Shown piece after piece: positions 40,885-52,300 of a DNA stretch of 64,000 nt. The notes under the pieces are model-generated. The model was given only the letters and a program-made list of their open reading frames with translations. It was not told the DNA's origin and made no database searches. Made by a program: the position numbers and the translations under genes. Within the stretch, counting starts at the first letter, position 1. Every line of letters starts with the position of its first letter. Source of the DNA: Pseudomaricurvus alkylphenolicus (GTDB lineage Bacteria; Pseudomonadota; Gammaproteobacteria; Pseudomonadales; Cellvibrionaceae); assembly GCF_011683955.1 (NCBI RefSeq), contig NZ_JAAQPI010000023.1:1-64000 (forward strand). Direction: 5' to 3'.

Positions 40885-42471
40885 TCAACGCTGGAGCAGT
40901 TTAATCTCATCGCGAGACAATTTAATGTTGTATCTCTCCATTAACCGACCTTCCGCCAGCTCCACTACCGCCTCCGCAAGTTTTAACTCCACGACGCTGG
41001 ATACATAGTTGCGCTGATATTCGATCAGGTCCTCCTCCTGATCCAACACCTCACGAATAGAACTCTTGCCAGCGCGCAGGCGCTCCATCTCAATATTCAG
41101 CAGTTTTTGCCTGCTTTTGACTTCAACGGTCCTGATTTTCAGTTGTTCCGCCGCACTGCGCAGCCTCATAATTTTGGTACTGAGATCATTGGCCAGATTG
41201 CGCTGTACGGAGGCCACCTCCAGATTAGCTTGATGCTGGCGCAGTTTTGCCACGTTGTATTGGCTTTTGGCCTTCTTGTTCCCCAAAAGGGGACTGCTGA
41301 ATTCCAGCCCCGCATACCAGGATTCATGGTCATCAGTTAGAGCACCATCGAAGGCATCATCGCGTATGCCGTCGAGACCCGCAGTATTGTAGCTCATGGT
41401 AAAATCCAGCTGTGGCAGGCTCTGGTTCTCTGCATAGACTGACTGGATTCGTTCTCTTTCCTGCTTTTGCTGGGCAATCTTCAGTGCCGGCCAATGCTCC
41501 AGAGCCCGTTTCAAACTTTCATCCAACACGGGCATCTCGACATTGGCCACCTCAGGGGACTCCACGGCATTGAAGTCGATATCAGGGTTGCTGAGGGTCG
41601 AAATGTTCAACAGGGTCAGGATACTGTTTTGCATCTCAGTGACATCAGCGGTCGCACCCATTAACTCGGATTGACGCAGTGAAACGCCAATTTCCGCTTC
41701 CATCAATTCCGTGCGAGCCGCTTTACCAAGCCTTACCCGTTCCTCCACGTCGTGTCGAATACGCTCAGCAACTTCCATGGAACGCTGCAGGCTGGCTTGA
41801 ATGTTTTGAGCCCCGAACAAACCCCAGTAGGCCTTGATGGCTGTTCCGGCCACTTCCATGATTCTCTGACGATATTCCTGAAAGGCAATTTCCTGATCCG
41901 CCTCCGCAACATGAATTCTGGCCTTGGTGATATCGGATCCAAATCCTTTAAGAATGGGTTGGCGGAAAGTCAGTTTTAAACCGTAGACATACTCGGTGTC
42001 GTAGTTGTCTCTGGCATCAATGAGAATGCTCTCTCGTTCTGTACCATTAACTCCGAAGCTGACTTGCCCGCCTGTGCTCAGCAGGCCTTTGACGGAGGCG
42101 TCATAGGTCAGCGCTTCTTCTGTATAGTTTCCTCCAGACCCCACTCGATACAGAGATTCCTCAACCGTATTGGGAACATTGAGATCGTGCCAATTGACTG
42201 TCACTGACAGTTCCGGCTCGAAAATTCCGCGTTCAAATTCGGTTTTCTCTCCTGACACCTGCCAGTCCAATTGCTTGAAGACAGCGCCGGCGTTGCGCCG
42301 TATCGCCTCTTTGACCAGGCTCCCCTGGGTCAGGGAAAAGGATGCCCCATGCAAGTCTTCAGCTAGGGATAACGGAACCATCCCTGCACCAAGAAATGCA
42401 GCTACCGCCACAGTGAATACTCGTTTAGCCAACATCGGTTTGACAAACATAGGAGCAACCCTTTTTAACAT
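40885..42471 (-). CDS. TolC-family outer-membrane channel protein
   Basis: A 528-residue outer-membrane efflux protein. The first 38 residues look like a signal peptide (KRVFTVAVAAFLGAGMVPLSLA|E), with Met16 or Met8 as possible alternative starts because no strong ribosome-binding site is seen. Two OEP repeats follow (about 60-270 and 300-520), with the long helices of the TolC tunnel (for example LMEAEIGVSLRQSELMGATADV). It would trimerise to form the exit duct for the locus. Its substrate cannot be told from sequence. Confidence 0.88.
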   Translation of the reverse strand: MLKRVAPMFVKPMLAKRVFTVAVAAFLGAGMVPLSLAEDLHGASFSLTQGSLVKEAIRRNAGAVFKQLDWQVSGEKTEFERGIFEPELSVTVNWHDLNVPNTVEESLYRVGSGGNYTEEALTYDASVKGLLSTGGQVSFGVNGTERESILIDARDNYDTEYVYGLKLTFRQPILKGFGSDITKARIHVAEADQEIAFQEYRQRIMEVAGTAIKAYWGLFGAQNIQASLQRSMEVAERIRHDVEERVRLGKAARTELMEAEIGVSLRQSELMGATADVTEMQNSILTLLNISTLSNPDIDFNAVESPEVANVEMPVLDESLKRALEHWPALKIAQQKQERERIQSVYAENQSLPQLDFTMSYNTAGLDGIRDDAFDGALTDDHESWYAGLEFSSPLLGNKKAKSQYNVAKLRQHQANLEVASVQRNLANDLSTKIMRLRSAAEQLKIRTVEVKSRQKLLNIEMERLRAGKSSIREVLDQEEDLIEYQRNYVSSVVELKLAEAVVELAEGRLMERYNIKLSRDEIKLLQR

Positions 42472-42483
42472 CGTCAGTCGGTA

Positions 42484-43227
42484 TTAATGCTCGGTAAATT
42501 GAGCCTCGCCGGAAGGTGCAATCCCAACCTGCTCTTCCTTAAACCGCAGTAAACGCTCAATTTGAGCCAGAGACGTCAGGTGGGCATAGACCGGGGCCAA
42601 GTACCTTTTAGCTCGCATGTCCAGCAGGACCTCATCCGACAGACTGTTCAAACGATCTTCATTAATAACGTAGCAGCCAGCAATATTCTTTACGGAGTTT
42701 TCTTCGCGCACGCGCATATTCAACGGGGTAAACATATTCTTTTCGGTAAAGAACTGACAGAAGGACTGCGTGAAGTGCTCCATTTGCTGCAACTCTCCCA
42801 GGTAAGTCTTAACCCGATCCATCGCTTCAGTCGGCTTACCATCTTCGGCGAAAAGCTCTTGTCCCTCTTCGTCGTTAATCAGGTCGCTGGTCTCATCAAT
42901 GCAAATGGTGTAGCGATCTTCCTGGTCGGTCTTGGCAAGTGCAAAGGGATAGCGGCGAATGATGGCCGGAATATAGGAGGCCTTCCACTTGCCGTCGACA
43001 ACGAACAGGTTTTCGTCTGGCTTAAGCCCCATTAACACGACGGGGCGAAATTGGTCTTTGCCCTTATCTTCGATAAAAACAATAGGATAGATAGCCGCAG
43101 CCCTGGAGAACTCATGAATCATGACTGAGGCAAGATTAAAATTTTTGGCAAAGTCGAAATTGGTAATCGGCTTTATTTTCTTGCCTTTGTGAGTCTCAGG
43201 GTTTGCTGGAACGATTTTTTCAAACAT
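42484..43227 (-). CDS. SapC-family protein
   Basis: A 247-residue soluble protein matching the SapC family (PF07277), named after Campylobacter fetus genes near S-layer protein genes and commonly found beside large exported proteins. It has no signal peptide or membrane helix. Visible features are the N-terminal NFDFAKNFNLASVMIHEFSRAAAIYPIVF, VVLMGLKPDENLFV and IPAIIRRYPFALAK. The role of the family is not established. Its position directly after the giant protein gene suggests cargo handling before export; that is inference. GGAG lies eight bases upstream of the ATG. Confidence 0.82.
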   Translation of the reverse strand: MFEKIVPANPETHKGKKIKPITNFDFAKNFNLASVMIHEFSRAAAIYPIVFIEDKGKDQFRPVVLMGLKPDENLFVVDGKWKASYIPAIIRRYPFALAKTDQEDRYTICIDETSDLINDEEGQELFAEDGKPTEAMDRVKTYLGELQQMEHFTQSFCQFFTEKNMFTPLNMRVREENSVKNIAGCYVINEDRLNSLSDEVLLDMRAKRYLAPVYAHLTSLAQIERLLRFKEEQVGIAPSGEAQFTEH

Positions 43228-43320
43228 TTCTACTACTCCATTGATAGTGCTGTTCTATTTATCCACACACAGAATTCTGTTTAAGGCCCTGTCATTGACC
43301 TGACCAACGTAAACTCTCAC

Positions 43321-46300
43321 TTACAACACAACATCTTCTGTCCAATACTCAAACAACCAGCTGTCGCTTTCGACATTGGAGCTTATCGGGTTTTGGACAA
43401 AAATCAAACTTGAGGCATTCAGGACACTGAGTGTCGGCAATCCCCCAATAGGCGACGCTCCTACGGGAGAGGTCAGCCTTTCCAGTGGCGCAGGTGCGGG
43501 ACTGGTCCCGTCACCCAGGGGTGACTCCAGCGAGCTCAATGAGTTTAACTCGGGGGGTTTATCGAACAGCCAGCCGTCGGGAGAGTTGACTGGCATTTGC
43601 GCCTCCTCAGCATCCTCCTGGTTCAAGGCATCGAAGAATTCAGCCAGGCGGCGGTGGTCTACCTCAATCACCGGTCGCCATATTGTCGTTGCCTGATAAT
43701 TCGCCAACTCAGAATCGACAGTGACCGCTTGTGTAAGGAGTTCAGGTGATCCGGCTTCGTTTGGCTGTACAAACTGCAGCGACCACAGACCCTCATCGGT
43801 TTGCAGATACCCGAGGCTGGCACCCTTGCGATTTTCATAGCGGGCTTCGGTATCGGTTTCGGCACCGTTACCCACAAAAACACCGTCTACGTCAATTTCA
43901 ATGCCTTCCAGTCGTTGATCCAGTATGGCCTGCTGATTACGTTCGTCAGGGTCGATATGAGACCCGCGCCCGATTATATTCAGACCGGCTGCGCGAACAT
44001 TAATGCTATTGTCCTGCGCGGCATCCACGATGTTGCCTGTCTGCCCCACACGCAATTCTGCGTTGCCAGTGTCAGCATCCAACAGATTGAGCGTCATCAA
44101 ACCTTCTGCACCATAATAAATATCGCCACCCTGAGTGGTGGTACTGGCGTCCAGACTCATGGTCAATCCTCCCTCCTGGGAGATTAACTCCACTGTGCCA
44201 CCAACCGTGGTGATGTCTGCTGACTGTTGCATATCGCCTGTACTGCTGACCCTCACTTCAGCATCCGTCTGGCCTTGAATACCTTCATAGACGCGGTTAT
44301 CCGTAACATTGCTTCCGTCGACAATAACCCTCTGTGTCGCCACCTCAATCCCATCCAGAGTCAGAGCACCTGAATTCCTTACATGCCAGCCCTGATCCCC
44401 CACTTCGCCGGCCAACACCGCCACGGACAGATTAAAGGGAGCACCAGGCTTCCCTGCATTGCCTGCCAATCCCAGTTGTTGGGCCGTAATAACGCCGTCA
44501 TCGCCACTGTAGCCAATATCATTGCCTGCATCCAATGACACAGCGCCTGTACCAACATCGATCATCGCAACTTCGATATCTCCGCCGGCCTGGTAGCTGA
44601 TAGCTGTGTTTTCTGCTGAAGACTCGGTGCCGGGTTGCATGGATATATCGGCGCCGGCATCAAATATTAAGGTGCCAACCCCCGTCGTGCTCACCCCAGC
44701 GACCTGATGCAGATTTTCCCCCGCCTGAAGCGTGACGTGCCCATCGGTAACTTCGATCTGAGAACGAATCCACAGATCGCCACCCGCCGCATTGAGTAGA
44801 GTGTTTCCTTGAGCAGTGACACCAGTGGTGTCGGTTCCACCTTCAATGCTCAGATCTCCCCCGGTTTGCAGCACTAAGCGGCCGCCTTCCCCGATGCGCA
44901 GATCTTCCTGCATAGCATCAGTAACGGCCAAGAAGGTCGAGTCAATGTTTACGCGGTTGACGCTGATATCGGCCACAGAGTTGATGCTCAAGTCGTCACT
45001 TTCCCGGATATGCAACTCACCACTGTGGGCCGTCAGAGTTGTCACCAAAGTCTCCAGCGCCCCCTGATTTGTTCCCTCTGCCTCACCTACTGTACCGCCG
45101 GCCTGAATTCGAAGGTCCGCCGCTGAGACATCCACATGACTGTCACCGGCGTCCAGAATATGTCCTGCGCTGAGCAGGCTTACGCCTCCCAACCCGGCAT
45201 TCACGCCCCCCAGTACGATCTGAGTCGTGGCTTTGAGACGGATATTGCTATCCTCTGTGGTCAAAGTGGCGCCGTCGGCCATCACAATACCGGCTCCGGC
45301 CTCAATATCGATGGTGGCGACCCCCGAGGTCTGGATTGCACTGTCAGTACTCTGGGAGAGCGTAGCGCTAGCGGCTAAACTGATATGTCCCTCACCGCCG
45401 TCAATACCAGCGTTAAGTAACATATTGCCGGCCGTGCTGGTCAACAACATGGGACCAGAGCCGCTTGTCGTTACGCCGATATCGTCGGTTCCACCTTCGA
45501 TGGTCAAGTCACCCTGCGCCTGCAGTACAAGCGTGCCATCTCCGGCAATGCTCAAGTCCTCTTGAGCACTATCTGTGATAGTGGTTTGAGAACCATCAGT
45601 GGCCGTCCGAGTGACGCTTATTTCAGCCACCTTATCGATACTGAGATCGTCTTCCTCATTGAGGAACAACTCTCCAGCAGAAACCGAAAGTTTGGTAATC
45701 AGTGTGTCGAGCATGCCCAGGTTGGTGCTTTCGGTCTCTCCCACAGAACCCGCAGCCCTGATACTCAGGTCTATCGCAGCAACATCTATCGTGCTATCGC
45801 CACCGTCTACAATGGCTCCGCCAGCAATCAGACTCACTGCACTCATTTCGGCACGCACACCCGCCAGGACGATATCATCCACGGCACTCAGGCGAATATT
45901 GCCACCTTGAGCGGCCGTGATCGCGCCATCCTCCATAACGACACCAGCCCCGGACTCCAATTCAATGGTCCCTGATCCTGCGGTCTGAACCCTGCTGCCG
46001 GAACTCTGGGTAATGGCACCAGAAGCCTGCAGACTGATACTGCCTGTTCCGCCATCTACATCCGCGTTAATCACCAACTGACCAGCGCTACTGGACAGCA
46101 GGACGGCATTGTCACTGTCTGACCAGACGCCGGCGCCGTCCTCTCCGCCTTCAACTGTCAGATCGCCTCCCGCCTGCAAGATGATCGATCCATTTTCCGC
46201 CGATCTCAGGTCCTCCAGGGCGGTGTCGATAATGGTCATAAGCTCACCATTGCCAAGCACGCGGTTGACTGTGAGCGTATCCACAGTATCTATAACAACG

Positions 46301-49300
46301 GCATCCGCCTCATTGACGAAAAGGTTTTCACCCGTGGCGGCCAGGGTAGTCACCCGAGTATCAATAAGACCTAAATCTGTACCTTGCGGCTGGCCGATTG
46401 AAGCGGATGCCACCATACGTAGACTGGCTGCTGAGACATCCCAGGCACTGTCTCCGCCATCAACAATGGCTCCACCACTGATCAGACTCACCGCTCCCTG
46501 GCCAGCCTCTACATTAGCCAAAACGATGTCGGTCGCCGCCCTTAGGCGAATAGTCTGATCTTGCGTGGTAATGGTTGCACCATCAGCCATGGTAATGGCG
46601 CTGCCGGCTTCCAGATCAATAGTTCCTGAGCCGGCCGTCTGGATAACTGAGTTTTGTGTGATCGTGCCGGCCGCACTCAAACTGACATTGCCCTCACCAC
46701 CGTTAAGGTCAGCGTAGAGCTGCAGATTACCCTCGCTGCTGGCCAGCAGCACATTGCCGCTGCCAGCTGCATTCACTGCTACTGCGTCTAGGCCGCCATC
46801 CGCTTCACCCAGTGTGATGTCCTCCTCCGCCACCAGATAAATATCACCGTCGGCCGTGTTGGTGGAAGCGCCGTCAAGTATCATGATTGCAGAGCCGGCA
46901 TTGAGTTCGATAGTGCCGAAACCTGCTGTTTGTACAGTGCCTTCGTTTCTCTGGGCAATGGTCTCAGATGCCTGCATATTGATGTTGCCGGTACCACCAT
47001 CCACGCTCGCATTGATCAGCAACTCGCCATTAGTGCTGGACAGCCCAACATTACCGCTACCTAGAGCGGTCAAAGCGAATCCGTTCTGAACACCCTGGAG
47101 ATCGCCAAGGCTTATATCGTCTACGGCATTGAGCTGTATGGAACCGTCGGCTGTGATCGCGGTTGCTCTGTCTACCATCACAATGCGGTTGCCGGTGTTC
47201 ATTTCGATACCACCCACACCCCGGGTCTGAACTGTACTCCTGTCGCCGATGCTTATGCTATTAAGCGCGTCGAATCGAACATCACCTTCACCGCCATCAA
47301 CCCCAGCATTAATGAACAATTGCGCTACGCTGCTGGTAATCAGTATGTCGCCACTGCCGGAAGCCAGCAGAGCGAATTCAGTGTGGTCGCCGTCCTCTTC
47401 GCCCAGGGTGATGTCGGTGACGGCCGTCAGTTGAATATTACCGTCGTCGGTGATGGTGGTCGCACCTGCTGCCATCGAGAGGGTCGCACCTGCGTCCAAT
47501 GTTATGGAACCAACACCTGAGGTAGCAATTGCCACACCGGCATTCTGGTCGATGGCACCGGAGGCAGCCAGCTCGATGTTGCCGCTGCCCCCGTCTACGC
47601 CGGCATTAATCAGTAACTGCCCGGCGCTGCTGCTTAAATGTACATCGCCACTACCGATAGCGGTCACCCCGACGCTGTCACTGCCACCTTCTATGGTCAG
47701 GCCCCCACCAGCCTGCAGTACCAGAGTTCCGCCGGTACCAGTGCGTAAGTCTTCCTGAGCACTGTCGGTAATAGCGGTGGTGGTAGCGTTACTTGAGAAG
47801 CGATGAACGGTAATGTCCTGCACCCTGTCGATGATCAGCGCATCACCTTCATTGATAAACAGGTCCTCACCCTGCGCAGCTAACACAGTCACTAACGTTT
47901 CCAGAGCCCCAAAATTGGAGCCATTAACCTCTCCGACCGCACCGGCAGCTTGTATACGGAGATTGGCCGCTATTATATCGGTAACACTATCACCTCCGTC
48001 GACGACACTGCCCCCGCTGAGCAGACTCACCGACCCAAGTCCGGCGTCGATGCTGCCCAGAGTAATATCGGTTGCCGCATCAAGACGAATACCACTGCCC
48101 TGGGCAGTGATACTGGCCCCGTTGCTCATCAGGATATCCGCTCCCGCTTCCATCTCGATGGTGCCTGCACCGGCCGTTTGAACCACGCCGTTGTTGCTCA
48201 ATGTTAGCGACCCTGCAGCGTGCAAACTGACACTGCCCTCACCGCTATCGACACCGGTGTTAACCTCCAGTTGCCCCGACGCACTGGACAACAACATATT
48301 GCCATTGCCGGCCGCAGTTATGCCGACACCGTCGCTCCCGCCTTCAATAACCAAATCGCCTGCTGCAAGCAACACTACGGAGCCATCCGTTGACGTTCGG
48401 ACATCTTCCTGAACACCATCCAGCAAAATACTATGCTGGCCGTCTAAGCCAACCCGATTGGTCTCAATCGCGCTGATAGCATCGATTCGCAGACCGCTGA
48501 CATCGTTGATGAACACCTCCGCTCCGACAGCACTTAGCGTTGTTACCTCGACATCAAGTAATCCGTAATTGGAACCCACTGCCTCTCCTGCGGAACCGAC
48601 AGCTTCTATCCGAAGTTGATCGGCCGTAATATCAACATTGCTGTCTCCAGCGTCGAGAATATCGGCGCCACTGATCAGGCTCACCGACCCGAGACCGGCG
48701 TCAACGCCACTGATCACAAGTTCCGAGGTGGCATTGAAGCGAATATCGCCGTCCTCGGTGACGGTGGTTGCGCCATCAGCCATTGTGATTGTGGTTCCCG
48801 ACTCCAGTTCCAAGGTTCCAGCGCCGCCCGTTTGTACCCTACTGCTGGCGCTCTGATGAATGGCATCAGCGGCGGCCAGACTCAAATGACCTTCACCACC
48901 GTCAACTCCTGCGTTAATCACCAACTGGCCGGCAGCACTATTGAGCAAGAGATTACCGCTGCCCTCGGCCAAAACAGCTGCAGCTGCGCCGTTAACGGTC
49001 AGATCACCCGCCGCCTGCAGTACCAGATGCCCGTCGCCGCCGGTGCGCAAATCGCCACGGCTCACGACCTGGCTTTGCCGACTGACGGTGTTATCAATCA
49101 ACATCACCGTTACGGTCACGTCGTCGATAACGATCGCATCGGTAGCGTCTATATAGAGGCTGCCATTTTCGGCAATACCACTGAGGGTCCCAACAGAGGC
49201 TTCCAGCATGTCGCTGCTGGAGCCGATATCGCTACCGGCCTGCAAGGTCAAAGCGGCAGCGCTGACGTCTCGCTCCTGGTCACCGTCAATAATGTAGCCC

Positions 49301-52300
49301 ATAGCAGTAAGGGACACCGAACCAAGGATCGATTCGATGTCGCCCAGCGTGAGATTTCCGCCAGCCTGGTACGCGATGTCCCCACTAGTCGTCGAGGCGG
49401 AAGCCCCGCCAGACATTGTCAACGCGTCTCCTGCGCGGACATCAAGTCCACCCTCGCCAGTGGTCAACAGGTTGCCGCCGACAGTTTGGCTAATAGCACC
49501 GGCGGCCACAACACTGATGTTTCCCTCGCCCCCATCAACCGCCGCGTTGATCGTTACCGACCCACCGGTACTGCTCAAAAGTATGTCACCGTTACCGCCG
49601 GCCACCACGGCAACGTCATCGTTTCCGCCTTCAATGGTGAGATCACCCGTCGCTTCTACGACCAGGCTGCCTCCATCGAGCGTACTCAGATCCTCCTGAC
49701 TGCCATCAATGATCGAACTGAACTCCAAATCGCTGGACACCCGATTCACATCGATGTCGTCCACAGCGTCAATCGTAAGCGAGTCAATTTCCCGGACAAA
49801 GAGATTCCCACCGACCATCGTCAGGGTATCAACTTGAGTGTCTAGCAAACCGAAGTTTTCGCCTTCAGCTTCACCCACAGAGCCGCTGGCTTCGATGCGC
49901 AACTGTGCTGCGACAACATCTATATCACGGTCGCCGCCATCGATAACATCACCGCCACTGAGCAGGCTCACAGCGCCTTGGCCGGCATCCAGTCCAGCCA
50001 AAGTGATATTGCCCAACGCGTTGAGGCGAATATTACTGTCCTGGGTGGTAATGAGAGCGCCATCGGCCATGGTGAAAGCTGAGCCGGAATCCATCTCGAT
50101 GGTTCCGGCACCACGGGTTTGAATCGTGACCGCACTGCCCTGCGCGATGGTCTCTGCCGCTGTCAGGCTGATATTGCCCTGGTCGGCGTCGATATTGGCT
50201 GCGACCACTAAATCGCCACCGGTGCTGCCCAGCAACACATTCCCCGAGCCATCTGCTGACAGGCCCTCGTTATCTGTGCCGCCGATAAGGGTCAGATCGC
50301 CACCCGCCAGCAGGACAATATCGCCATTGGAATGAGTACGCAGATCCTCCAACTCGCCATCGGTGATTACTTCAAAGGCGCCGTTGTTCTTCACTTGCTT
50401 GACGGTGATGGAAGTGACTTGATCAACAATCAGGGAATCACTGTCCTGGATCATGAGCCCACCACTCACCGAGGCCAATGTGGTTACTCGGGTGTCGAGC
50501 AAACCGAGGTTATTGCCTTCCGCCTCACCGACAACACCGACAACTTCGATACGAAGATCCGCAGCGGTAATATCTGTGTTACTGTCACCACCATCACGAA
50601 CTGCCCCGCCACTGTGCAAACTCACTGCACCATCACCCGCGTCAACGCCCGTCAGCACCATGTCTGCCGTCGCCTGCAGGCGAATATTGCTGTTGTCAGT
50701 GACCAGGGTCGCACCATCAACCATCTCAATACCGTCGGCATCCAACGTAATAGTAGCTGTGCCGCCGGTATGAACAGTCGCCTCCTCACCCAGGACAATG
50801 TCAGTGGCAGCGCGCAGGCTTATTTCACCCTCGCCACCATCAACATCGGCATTCACAATCAGCTGACCAGCGCTACTGGCCAGAAGAATAACGCCGTCAC
50901 CCTGAGCTCCGACCATCACGCCGCCATTTTCACCGTCGATGGTCAAGTCACCATTCGATTGCAGGACCAGGGCACCGCCGTTTGCGGCCTGCAGCCCAGA
51001 ACGATTTATCGTCTGCGAGGTGCGGGTTGCGCTGTTATCCACCATCATTACAGCGACGGTTACCTCACCCAGGGTGAGGGCATCGGCTTCAGAGATAAAC
51101 AATCCACCCTGCTCCACCATCACGCTGAGGCTGGCAATGGTTGTCTCCAGTGGATTATTGGCAGTGCCGGCGCCACCGCCCGCATTCAGCGTCAACGCCT
51201 GCGCGCTGATGGTGTTTTGTCCATCGTGATCAATAATATTGCCACCGGCCGCCAATGCAATGGAACCGGTGTCTGCGTCGATTTCACCGACAAGTAAATC
51301 GACCCCTGCCTGATAGACGATATCGCCGCCATCGGTGCTGGCAGCAGCACCTCTCTCCATGGTCAGCGAGGTACCGGCCTTGACCAACAGTGTGGCGTCA
51401 CCGGCGGTGACAATGTCGCCAGGGGATTTTTGCACAATCGCCTCATCGGCCACGACACTCACATGCCCTTCGCCGCCATCTACGCGAGCATTGATATGAA
51501 TAGAGCCGGAGAGACTTTGCAATAAAACATCGCCGTCATCGTCAGCGACGACGCCAACATCATCGAGGCCGCCCTCAATAACGATCGTTCCTTGCGCCTG
51601 CAGTACCAGCGTACCGTCAGTATCTGTACGCAGGTCCTCCTGAGCACTGTCACTCACCGCCGAAGCTCCACCGTCGGCATCGACCCGATTGACCACAATC
51701 TCGTCAATAGATTCAACGCTGATATCAGAGGTTTCGTTGATAAATATATCCTCGGCAAGAACACTGAGCCCCCCAACCCGAGTATCCAACATGCCGAGGT
51801 TGCTGCCCTCGGCTTCACCGACGCTGCCGCCAGCTTCGATACGAAGCCCTGCGGCTTTGATGTCGATATGGAGGTTACCACCATCAATAATGTCGCCCCC
51901 CGCGATCAAACTGACATCACCGCCACCACCACCGGCATTCAGACCACCCAAGGTTATGTTGGTACCAGCGTTCAATCGTATGTTGTCATCGGTGTTGACA
52001 GTGGCTCCGTCGGCCATATCAATGCTGCTGCCCGCATCCAGCTCAATGGTACCGCTGTGACGGGTGAATAGATCACCGTGAGCATTGAGGACGATTGCTC
52101 CGTTGTCTGCGGTGACCGTAATGTTGCCCTGATCGGCATTAATACCGGAACGCAGGTTGATGTCACCGCTCGCGGCCTGCAGCAGGATGTTGCTGGTGTC
52201 ATCTGCAAAAATACCAACGCCATCATCGTCCCCGCCACCAGTGACCGTTATCGTACTGTCTGCCAGCAGGACTATATGACCCAGCCCACTGCTCTCCAGA

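Noticed and set aside
40885-42471. The TolC-like gene as part of an antibiotic efflux pump
   Set aside because: No RND or ABC pump is adjacent, and the gene is embedded between SapC and the export adaptors, which makes export of the giant protein the better reading.
48616-49845. A 409-codon plus-strand frame within the giant gene
   Set aside because: It is the antisense of the biased repeat units; similar frames recur in each unit, as expected from the repeats and not from a second gene.
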